From: a virus | Length of the DNA stretch: 20,728 nt | Strand: one strand, 5' to 3' | IMG/VR virus record: IMGVR_UViG_3300032073_000334 | Location: 1 to 20,728 of that record | Shown here: positions 14,470 through 20,728 of the stretch, in pieces | How the letters are laid out: every line of letters begins with the position of its first letter | Numbering within the stretch: position 1 is the stretch's first letter | Translations under genes and position numbers: made by a program | Notes under the pieces: generated by a model | What the model saw: the letters and a program-made list of their open reading frames with translations, nothing else | Databases searched by the model: none | Told to the model about the DNA's origin: nothing

Positions 14470-15606
14470 ATGGCAAAGAAGAATAATACAGGTGCAGGCA
14501 AAATGTCTATTGCTGATATGCGTAAGATGATTAACAAAAAGCATGGGCAATCCGTTGCTTACAATCTTGTAGAGGATAACCCGACGGATGTAAAAGATTT
14601 TATTCCAACTGGCTCACGCTGGCTTGATTCTATTATCTGCCGTGGCAAACGTGGGGGAATCCCCGTAGGTAAGGTTTCGGAGATCGCTGGTCTTGAGGCG
14701 ACCGGTAAATCTTATATGGCTGCACAAGTTGCCTCAAACGCACAGAAGATGGGCATTGACGTTGTGTACTTTGATGCAGAGTCGGCAATTGATTCCAACT
14801 TCTTGACAGCCGCTGGTTGTAATGCCGAGGATATTTTATATATTCAGGCAACTTCCTGTGAATTTGTACTAGAGACGGTTGAGGATATTCTTTCTCAAGC
14901 TGAAAACAGGGTGCTGTTCATTTGGGACAGTCTAGCGTTAACACCCAGCGAGTCAGACATTGCAGGAGACTTCAATCCTCTATCGTCTATGGCAGTGAAG
15001 CCACGAATTCTCTCAAAGGGAATGGCTAAACTTGTACAACCGATTGCAAACGCCGGGGCTACGCTTCTCGTGCTGAATCAACTTAAGACGAATATCACCA
15101 GTAACGTTGCAGAGGCGATGACCACTCCGTATTTTACACCCGGAGGTAAGGCGATGCACTATACTTATAGTTTGCGTGTATGGCTGACTGGTCGTAAAGC
15201 CAAGGCTTCGTTTATTACGGATGACCGAGGTTTCCGTGTCGGCTCCGAGGTGAAGGTGAAGCTAGAGAAGTCTCGTTTCGGTACCGCAGGTCGTCAGTGT
15301 GCGTTTAAGATCTTGTGGGGTGGCGAGGTCGGCATTCAAGATGAGGAAAGTTGGTTTGAAGCTGTAAAGGGTTCTGAACAGTTGGTGTCTTCTGGTTCAT
15401 GGTATACCTTGACCCATTCCGATGGCACGACAGAGAAGTTCCAACCCGGTCGCTGGATGGAGAAGATGGCAAGCGAAAAGTTTAAGACTAGGATTCTTGA
15501 GCTTATGGACGAAGAGGTCGTCTTGAAGTTTGATAAGCGACAAGGTAATGCAGAAGATTTTTATGACGTGGACGGCGAAGAAGAGCTTACCAAAGAAATT
15601 GAATAA
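14470..15606 (+). CDS. uvsX: UvsX-like RecA-family recombinase
   Basis: This is an ATP-dependent strand exchange protein for recombination-dependent replication and repair. Walker A is GLEATGKS (74-81). YFDAESAID carries the RecA-type catalytic Glu (E104). Walker B is VLFIWDS with D153. LLVLNQLKTN (about 193-205) with its Gln is the switch region, and the DNA-binding loop region follows (TTPYFTPGGKAMHY). The C-terminal part (about 300-378) ends in an acidic tail, DVDGEEELTKEIE. At 378 residues it is close to T4 UvsX (391). GGTGGTG lies before the ATG at 14470. It follows the SSB gene, its functional partner, and is followed by a promoter/terminator element. RecA-family membership is certain, and the UvsX name rests on T4-like neighbours. 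Confidence 0.88.
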   Translation: MAKKNNTGAGKMSIADMRKMINKKHGQSVAYNLVEDNPTDVKDFIPTGSRWLDSIICRGKRGGIPVGKVSEIAGLEATGKSYMAAQVASNAQKMGIDVVYFDAESAIDSNFLTAAGCNAEDILYIQATSCEFVLETVEDILSQAENRVLFIWDSLALTPSESDIAGDFNPLSSMAVKPRILSKGMAKLVQPIANAGATLLVLNQLKTNITSNVAEAMTTPYFTPGGKAMHYTYSLRVWLTGRKAKASFITDDRGFRVGSEVKVKLEKSRFGTAGRQCAFKILWGGEVGIQDEESWFEAVKGSEQLVSSGSWYTLTHSDGTTEKFQPGRWMEKMASEKFKTRILELMDEEVVLKFDKRQGNAEDFYDVDGEEELTKEIE

Positions 15607-15621
15607 AGTTAAATTTTCTGC

Positions 15622-15650
15622 TTGACAAATCGCCTTCGGTTGTGTATAAT
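15622..15650 (+). promoter_or_regulatory. Consensus sigma70 promoter P5 for the deaminase-nuclease-helicase genes
   Basis: TTGACA at 15622-15627, 17-base spacer, TATAAT at 15645-15650, a perfect consensus at both boxes with ideal spacing. It begins 16 bases after the uvsX stop. Its spacer and -10 lie within the terminator hairpin described next, so the promoter and terminator share the same DNA. Confidence 0.9.
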
Positions 15651-15675
15651 ATAAACATAATCGAAGGCTTTTTTT
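15632..15675 (+). terminator. Terminator of uvsX overlapping promoter P5
   Basis: GCCTTCGGTT (15632-15641) pairs with AATCGAAGGC (15659-15668), ten pairs with one wobble, and seven T follow at 15669-15675. The loop contains the P5 -10 box. RNA from uvsX would form the hairpin and stop. RNA starting at P5 (near 15657) lacks the left arm and would escape. Confidence 0.75.
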
Positions 15676-15704
15676 ATAATATAAACATAATCGAAGGCTT
15701 TTTT
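15645..15704 (+). repeat. Perfect 30-bp tandem duplication (two copies) of -10 box plus terminator arm
   Basis: The 30 bases from 15645 (TATAATATAAACATAATCGA and so on to six T) recur without a mismatch from 15675 to 15704. Each copy has a TATAAT, the right arm CGAAGGC and a T tract. The left arm and the -35 box exist only once. It looks like a recent slippage duplication, or it is selected to strengthen termination. Confidence 0.95.
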
Positions 15705-15722
15705 TTCACTTGAGGAAAATTT

Positions 15723-16139
15723 GTGTGTAAGGAACTGCGAGGTTTGAGGATGGCTGCTAAGGCTGCTGAAAATTCAGAACATGATACGTTTAGACACGGT
15801 GCTGTCTTAGTTAAGGGTGGATCAATTATTAATATTGCTGCAAACAACGACAATCACACACCATTTGGGGAGCGTTTTAGGACGAGTCCGGGAAGGGCGA
15901 CACATCACGCCGAGCTTGGCTGTATTATGGGTATTGACAGGACCACCACCACAGGTGGTGTTGTGTATGCAGCTAGGGTTAACAAGTCGGGTAAGTGGAA
16001 GATGAGCAAACCTTGCAGTATGTGCCACGAGGCGATGAAGTTTGTGGGAATTAAAAAAGTTGTGTATACGATAGGTCCAAATGAGTGGGGCTCTTATAAA
16101 ATACATGACGATGAAGTAGAGGTAGGATATGACGAGTAA
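15723..16139 (+). CDS. dCMP/cytidine deaminase-family protein (138 aa)
   Basis: This zinc-dependent deaminase of the cytidine/deoxycytidylate family most likely turns dCMP into dUMP for dTMP synthesis. The active site reads H62-A63-E64 (THHAELGCI) and P97-C98-x2-C101 (KPCSMCHEAMK), giving zinc ligands H62, C98 and C101 and the proton shuttle E64. The start is GTG 15723, with TGAGGA six bases before it. The ATG at 15750 would remove the first helix and has its GAGG directly abutting. It is shorter than T4 dCMP deaminase (193 residues), so substrate choice is uncertain. It overlaps the nuclease gene by 11 bases and is served by promoter P5, and it works with the reductase downstream in dNTP supply. 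Confidence 0.8.
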   Translation: MCKELRGLRMAAKAAENSEHDTFRHGAVLVKGGSIINIAANNDNHTPFGERFRTSPGRATHHAELGCIMGIDRTTTTGGVVYAARVNKSGKWKMSKPCSMCHEAMKFVGIKKVVYTIGPNEWGSYKIHDDEVEVGYDE

Positions 16140-17109
16140 GAAACGGGTGCTGATTGTGGATGCCCTTAATATGTATTTTAGGGCGTATATTGTTGACCCT
16201 TCTTTATCTACAAACGGTCAGCCCATCGGAGGACTCAAGGGATTTCTTAAGATACTCCAGAAGCTCGCAAGGGAAACAAACCCAGATCAGATAGTTGTCT
16301 GCTGGGACGGAGCAGGTGGCTCTCAACGCAGGAAGAAGATCGTCAAGGGTTATAAAGAGGGTCGCAAGCCGATTCGCCTCAATCGTGACATCCGTAATAT
16401 GTCGGAGTCGGAAGAGGTGGAGAACAAGGTTTGGCAACAAACTAGGCTGTTTGAATATCTTAATTGTATGCCGGTCGTTCAGTTGATGTTGGATAGTGTT
16501 GAGGCAGATGATATTATTTCAGCAGTGGTCCAGCACAAGACAATGAAGGATTATCAAAAGGTCATCGTCTCCAGTGACAAAGATTTCTATCAACTGTGTG
16601 ATGATCAAACAGTCGTCTTCAGACCAGTTCAGAAAGAAGTCTTGAACAAAAACAACATTATTGACAAGTTTGGCATTCACCCGATGAACTTCGCTCTGGC
16701 TCGTGCTATTGCAGGTGATAAATCAGATAACCTCCCCGGTGTCGGCGGGGTAGGGTTGCCGACAATCTCAAAGCGACTGCCCTTCTTGTCTGAAGCCAAG
16801 TCTTATACGATTGATGAGGTTGTTGAGCACTGTGAGAAAGAATTAGAAGAGAAAAAACTTAAAGTATTTGAAAATATTGTTTTACAAGAAGACATAGTTC
16901 GGTTAAACTATAAGATGATGCAGTTGTATATCCCGTCCATCCCCGTACAGGGTAATCAGAAGATCTCATATGCTCTAGAAGAGTTTGAGCACCACTTTAA
17001 TAAAACCGAGATTAGGAAGATGATGTTGATGGATGGATTCGGAGAGTGGAATTGGAATGATCTTTTTCAGCGATTGAAGAAGATTTCGGTAGATGGTAAA
17101 GAGGAGTAA
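16129..17109 (+). CDS. 5'-3' exonuclease / flap endonuclease (T4 RNase H-like)
   Basis: This PIN/FEN-superfamily nuclease removes RNA primers and flaps from lagging strands. The acidic metal ligands stand at the expected places: D11 (VLIVDALNMYFRAY), D60 (VCWDG), E125/D127/D128 (SVEADDII), D150/D152 (SSDKDFYQL) and D197/D200 in GDKSDNLPGV. The GVGGVGLPT that follows is the helix-hairpin-helix DNA contact. At 326 residues it is near T4 RNase H (305). It complements the exonuclease-less polymerase at 11139. AGAGGTAGG lies before ATG 16129, which is inside the end of the deaminase gene, so the two are coupled. Confidence 0.88.
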   Translation: MTSKKRVLIVDALNMYFRAYIVDPSLSTNGQPIGGLKGFLKILQKLARETNPDQIVVCWDGAGGSQRRKKIVKGYKEGRKPIRLNRDIRNMSESEEVENKVWQQTRLFEYLNCMPVVQLMLDSVEADDIISAVVQHKTMKDYQKVIVSSDKDFYQLCDDQTVVFRPVQKEVLNKNNIIDKFGIHPMNFALARAIAGDKSDNLPGVGGVGLPTISKRLPFLSEAKSYTIDEVVEHCEKELEEKKLKVFENIVLQEDIVRLNYKMMQLYIPSIPVQGNQKISYALEEFEHHFNKTEIRKMMLMDGFGEWNWNDLFQRLKKISVDGKEE

Positions 17110-17112
17110 TAC

Positions 17113-18501
17113 ATGTCACCAGCAGAAATAAGTCTTGCAAAGTTTGGAACAAGTTTCCAAGAAAATTTAGTTCACCTGATCTTTGAAGATCGTGCCTTCT
17201 CTGATCAAATCAGAGAGGTTCTAGACGTAGAGTTCCTTGAGGTTAAATACCTACGGCTATTTTTAAAGCGTATGTTTGACCATCGTGATAAGTATGGCAC
17301 CCATCCTTCACGGGATGCGATGACAACGATGCTTCGCACAGAACTGGATGGCGAAAACGAAGTTGTGGTCAAGCAGGTGCGTGAGTTCTACGCTCGTATC
17401 TTGTCCGACAAATCCCCAGTCAGAGATCAGGATTACATTAGGAGTGTGTCGCTGGAGTTTTGCCGAAAGCAAAAGCTCAAGGAGGCGTTACTTGAATCTG
17501 CTGATTTGATTAATCGTGTTAGTGATACATCGTACGATGAGGTTCGCAAGAAGATTGATCAGGCTTTAAAGCTCGGTAGTGAAAATAACTTTGGTTACGA
17601 CTATTTGGCAGATTTTGAACGTCGCTTTGAGCTTAAGTCACGCAATCCGATCTCCACCGGTTGGGATAAGATTAACTCTATCACACAGGGCGGTCTAGGC
17701 GTAGGTGAACTCGGTGTTGTCATTGCCCCAACAGGAGTTGGGAAGTCAATGGTTCTTGTTCACTTGGGGGCGGAGGCTCTCAAAGAGGGTAAGACTGTCG
17801 TACACTATACTTTGGAGCTTGGAGACACAGTGGTTGCTTCAAGGTATGATAGCTGTATTACTGGTATCGGCTTGTCCGATCTTTATGGCAGGAAAGATGA
17901 TATCTATGAGCAAGTGCAGGAAGTTCCGGGTCGTCTCATTGTGAAAGAATATCCAACCAAGACGGCAACGACCGGCACAATTACTAATCATTTGGAGAAG
18001 TTGATTGCCCGTGGGATTAATCCCGATGTGGTGATTATTGACTACGGTGATTTGTTAAGACCAATTGACAAGAGAAAAGAAAAAAGAAATGAGCTTGAGT
18101 CTATTTATGAAGAGATGCGAGCCCTTGCGCAGATATATGGGTGTCCGGTTTGGACAGCATCTCAAACGAATAGGTCAGGTCTTAATGCTGAAGTTATTAC
18201 AATGGAGTCTATTTCAGAAGCTTTCAACAAATGCTTCGTTGCTGATTTTATCTGTACTATCTCTCGCACCATTGAGGATAAGAACACGAATGAGGGGCGA
18301 ATGTTCGTAGCTAAGAATAGAAATGGTCCCGACGGAATTGTGTTTCCGATCTTCATGGAAACAAGAAATGTCAAGATTAAGGTCTTGAATCGCAGTCACG
18401 AGACTCCCGAGTCTCTTGCCATTGGTGCATCCAAGAAGCAGGCTGAAAGCCTTAAGGAAAAATATAAAAACTTCCGCAACGTCGGAAGGAAAAAAGAATA
18501 A
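17113..18501 (+). CDS. Replicative DNA helicase, DnaB/gp41-like
   Basis: This 462-residue hexameric helicase of the DnaB family would unwind DNA at the fork. The N-terminal helical domain spans about 1-165, and the RecA-like motor runs from about 175. Walker A is APTGVGKS (205-212, K211), the E235 region is HYTLEL, Walker B is VVIIDYGD (306-313, D310), TASQTNRSG carries the sensor Gln (Q351), and KNRNGPDG carries an arginine (R403) at the arginine-finger place. The C-terminal tail (about 440-462) is Lys-rich. The length matches T4 gp41 (475). No primase domain is fused and no primase gene is seen in the window. The start lies three bases after the nuclease stop, with GAGGAG upstream. Confidence 0.9.
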   Translation: MSPAEISLAKFGTSFQENLVHLIFEDRAFSDQIREVLDVEFLEVKYLRLFLKRMFDHRDKYGTHPSRDAMTTMLRTELDGENEVVVKQVREFYARILSDKSPVRDQDYIRSVSLEFCRKQKLKEALLESADLINRVSDTSYDEVRKKIDQALKLGSENNFGYDYLADFERRFELKSRNPISTGWDKINSITQGGLGVGELGVVIAPTGVGKSMVLVHLGAEALKEGKTVVHYTLELGDTVVASRYDSCITGIGLSDLYGRKDDIYEQVQEVPGRLIVKEYPTKTATTGTITNHLEKLIARGINPDVVIIDYGDLLRPIDKRKEKRNELESIYEEMRALAQIYGCPVWTASQTNRSGLNAEVITMESISEAFNKCFVADFICTISRTIEDKNTNEGRMFVAKNRNGPDGIVFPIFMETRNVKIKVLNRSHETPESLAIGASKKQAESLKEKYKNFRNVGRKKE

Positions 18502-18530
18502 TTTAAACAAGAATAATAAAGGGGTAAGAA

Positions 18531-20728
18531 ATGTATAATAGAGAAGAAGTATATAACTCCACGTTGGAGTACTTTGACGGTGATGAGTTAGCCACGAATG
18601 TGTGGATGACGAAGTATGCGTTGAGGGATAAGGATGGTGAATATCGGGAGAAGACTCCTGATGATATGCACCGCAGGCTGTCTTCAGAGTTCGCAAGAAT
18701 GGAAAAGAAGTTTAACTCTGGTCACGAGCTTAATGAGGAGCAGATCTATGACTACCTCAAAGATTTTAAATATATTGTACCACAAGGTTCACCCATGATG
18801 GGCATTGGTAACGACTATGTTAATGTTTCGTTATCAAACTGTGTGGTCGTCGCTTCCCCAGAGGACAATATCTCATCAATTGTTGACTCTGGAAAAGAGT
18901 TGGCGAATTTGTTTAAACGTCGTTGTGGTGTAGGTCTGGACATATCCAACCTGCGTCCAGACGGAACAAATGTTAATAATTCTGCTGGTACAACGACAGG
19001 TGCTTGGTCGTTTGCAGATTTTTATTCTTATGTGTGTCGGATGATTGGTCAAAACGGTCGCCGTGGCGCACTGATGATTACAATGGATGTCCGACACCCA
19101 GACATTGAAAAGTTTGTGACGATGAAGCACGACTTGACGAAGGTCACGGGTGCCAATGTCTCTATCAAGATCAGTGATGACTTTATGGAGGCTGTTCAGA
19201 ACAAAGAAATGTTTACGTTACAGTTTCCTGTTGGTTCCGAGAACCCGACACACACATCCGAGGTTGATGCTGCGTCTCTGTGGTCAACGATTGTTGAGTC
19301 TGCTACTAAGACAGCCGAGCCGGGTCTTCTGATGTGGGGTAATATTGAAAAGACGCTTCCAGCGGAATGTTATGCCGACGTGGGCTTTAAAACCATTTGC
19401 ACAAACCCCTGTGCGGAAATTCCCTTATCGGCATACGATAGTTGCAGGCTGATCTCTATTAATCTTAAGAACCTTGTTGAGAATCCTTTCACAACTAAGG
19501 CATCTTTTAATTTTAATAAATTCTCTGAAGTTGTTCGTGCGTCAATGCGCTTATCTGATGATTTAGTTTCTTTAGAAATTGAAAAACTTGACAACATCAT
19601 TGATGTGTGCGATACTCCGGATGAGGTTGAGTTGTGGCAGAAGCTAAAGTCAGCAGCACTCCGTGGACGACGGACGGGTCTTGGTACACATGGTCTTGCT
19701 GATGCTCTTGCTTGTTTGCAGCTTGCATACGATTCGGGAGAAGCCATAGAAGCGGTCAGCGAGATCTACGCAACGTTACGCAATGAGTCTTATCGTGAAA
19801 GCGTAATCTTGGCTCGTGAGCGAGGCTCATTTCCAGTGTTTGACTCCAGCAAGGAAACAAACAATATTTATCTTCGTGAGTTACCCAACGATATTCGTGC
19901 GATGATGCACCAATACGGTCGGAGAAACATTTCAATCTTGACCAATGCTCCTACGGGTTCTGTGTCTATTTTGTCTCAAACCTCTTCGGGTCTGGAGCCT
20001 GTGTTCAGGAACTCCTATACACGACGACGCAAGCTTGAGACTTCAGAATACACACCAGAAGATTTTGTTGATGACTTGGGAGATCACTGGAAAGAATTTG
20101 AGGTCTATCACCACAATGTACAACAGTGGCGAGCAGCCAACGGCGAGACCGAAAACCTCCCAGAATATTTCACAGAATCAGATCAGATTGATTGGCTCAA
20201 GAGAATTGAAATCCAGTCGGCGATCCAAAAGAATATTGATCACGCCATTAGTTCTACGATTAACCTTCCAAAAGAAACTTCTATGGAAGTCGTCTCGGAA
20301 CTTTATCTGGAGGCTTGGAGACAGGGGCTAAAGGGAGTTACAATCTATGTAGACGGTAGCCGAACTGGTGTGCTTGTCACTAATGATGCAGCATCTGCTG
20401 AAGAGTTCCCGCAACACGCAGCACCTAAACGCCCAGAGCTTGTTGATTGTGATATTCATCATACGACGATTAAGGGTGAGAAGTGGGTCGTTCTTGTAGG
20501 TCTGATGGACGGGAAACCTTATGAGGTACTCGCTGGTGAGGCTAGTATGATTGAAATTCCGAAGAGGTACGACACAGGGACTCTAACAAAACATAATTTT
20601 AAGACAAAAAACAACAGATATGACTTGACATTTGGATACAATGGTGATAGTATTACTGTGAAAGATGTGGTTAAGGCTTTTGATAATCCAACTGATGCTG
20701 CGTTCACTCGCATGATCTCGTTGGGTCT
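18531..20728 (+). CDS. nrdJ: Class II (adenosylcobalamin-dependent) ribonucleotide reductase, 3' end outside window
   Basis: The enzyme reduces ribonucleotides to deoxyribonucleotides using vitamin B12 and needs no NrdB subunit or oxygen. From ATG 18531 (AAAGGGG upstream) the frame stays open to the window edge, 732 codons. LSNCVVVASPEDNI has the redox Cys C104. KRRCGVGLDIS, LRPDGTNV and GTTTGAWSFADFYSY are barrel elements. N292-P-C294-A-E296 (TNPCAEIPLS) is the radical-Cys site with its Asn and Glu. TNAPTGSVSIL and IYVDGSRTGVL are late conserved strands, the latter typical of NrdJ. After about residue 640 begins a C-terminal TSCPD-like region. The lack of an N-terminal ATP cone and of a neighbouring NrdB supports class II, but without the 3' end this is not certain. 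Confidence 0.82.
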   Translation, partial: MYNREEVYNSTLEYFDGDELATNVWMTKYALRDKDGEYREKTPDDMHRRLSSEFARMEKKFNSGHELNEEQIYDYLKDFKYIVPQGSPMMGIGNDYVNVSLSNCVVVASPEDNISSIVDSGKELANLFKRRCGVGLDISNLRPDGTNVNNSAGTTTGAWSFADFYSYVCRMIGQNGRRGALMITMDVRHPDIEKFVTMKHDLTKVTGANVSIKISDDFMEAVQNKEMFTLQFPVGSENPTHTSEVDAASLWSTIVESATKTAEPGLLMWGNIEKTLPAECYADVGFKTICTNPCAEIPLSAYDSCRLISINLKNLVENPFTTKASFNFNKFSEVVRASMRLSDDLVSLEIEKLDNIIDVCDTPDEVELWQKLKSAALRGRRTGLGTHGLADALACLQLAYDSGEAIEAVSEIYATLRNESYRESVILARERGSFPVFDSSKETNNIYLRELPNDIRAMMHQYGRRNISILTNAPTGSVSILSQTSSGLEPVFRNSYTRRRKLETSEYTPEDFVDDLGDHWKEFEVYHHNVQQWRAANGETENLPEYFTESDQIDWLKRIEIQSAIQKNIDHAISSTINLPKETSMEVVSELYLEAWRQGLKGVTIYVDGSRTGVLVTNDAASAEEFPQHAAPKRPELVDCDIHHTTIKGEKWVVLVGLMDGKPYEVLAGEASMIEIPKRYDTGTLTKHNFKTKNNRYDLTFGYNGDSITVKDVVKAFDNPTDAAFTRMISLG

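Noticed and set aside
15938-15965. GGTGGT/ACCACC inverted repeat in the deaminase gene
   Set aside because: It is explained by Thr codons followed by Gly codons, with no T tract and no gene boundary.
18214-18696. Antisense ORF (160 aa) across the helicase/reductase junction
   Set aside because: It overlaps two firmly identified genes, its His/Ser/Thr-rich start looks non-coding, and it has no neighbours on that strand.
19584-19615. TTGACA followed after 17 bases by GATACT in the reductase gene
   Set aside because: The -10 is weak and lies in the middle of a long gene with no start nearby.
20625-20653. Possible promoter TTGACA-17-TAGTAT inside the reductase gene
   Set aside because: The -10 matches only four of six bases and the downstream gene is out of view, so it is not listed with the five good promoters.
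1-20728. tRNA genes, CRISPR arrays, insertion sequences, integrase or attachment sites
   Set aside because: I looked for cloverleaf-like stretches, spaced repeats, transposase motifs and terminal inverted repeats by eye and saw none.

Overview
The window is a stretch of an uncultured tailed phage with a T4-type contractile tail (Caudoviricetes, myovirus form). Every convincing gene lies on the + strand, coding density is very high, and no stretch of 300 bases or more lacks a gene. The host is not identifiable from sequence. A vitamin B12-type (class II) ribonucleotide reductase beside T4-like replication genes is a combination often seen in phages of marine bacteria, so a marine or aquatic origin is a reasonable inference, but it is not shown.

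Bases 1 to about 9861 are the tail and baseplate module. The order is the 3' end of a gp19-like tail tube gene, a terminator, a gp26-like baseplate/tail assembly protein with a T7 run at its end, a very short partner ORF, a second terminator, a small conserved protein, and a 1409-residue tape measure protein that contains a degenerate 57-residue tandem repeat. It continues with a probable tail tube/baseplate junction protein, a LysM-like gp53-type wedge protein and an 835-residue baseplate/tail structural protein. The order resembles the T4 hub block 26-51-27-28-29-48-54. A conserved 419-residue protein of unknown role (9875-11131) closes this part.

Bases 11139 to 20728 are the replication, recombination and nucleotide module. 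They encode a compact family A DNA polymerase without an exonuclease domain, a divergent protein with FtsZ/tubulin-like architecture, a small SH3-like (DUF2693-like) protein, a gp32-like ssDNA-binding protein that has lost its zinc ligands, and a UvsX/RecA recombinase. Next come a dCMP/cytidine deaminase, a FEN/RNase H type 5'-3' nuclease, a DnaB/gp41-like helicase and a class II ribonucleotide reductase that runs off the window. Together they supply a replication fork (helicase, polymerase, SSB, flap nuclease), recombination-dependent replication (UvsX with SSB) and dNTP supply (reductase, deaminase). No clamp, clamp loader, primase or proofreading exonuclease is seen here, and these may lie outside the window.

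Regulation differs sharply between the two halves. The replication module carries five bacterial sigma70-type promoters, all with an exact TTGACA -35, a 17-bp spacer and a near-consensus -10. Three lie inside the 3' parts of upstream genes. No promoter of this quality was found in the tail module. The last promoter is merged with the uvsX terminator, and its -10/terminator half is perfectly duplicated in tandem (30 bp x 2).

The best leads for something undescribed are the tubulin-like protein, the probable programmed frameshift in the gp26-like gene, the promoter set with the fused promoter/terminator duplication, the zinc-less gp32, and the 57-residue repeat in the tape measure.
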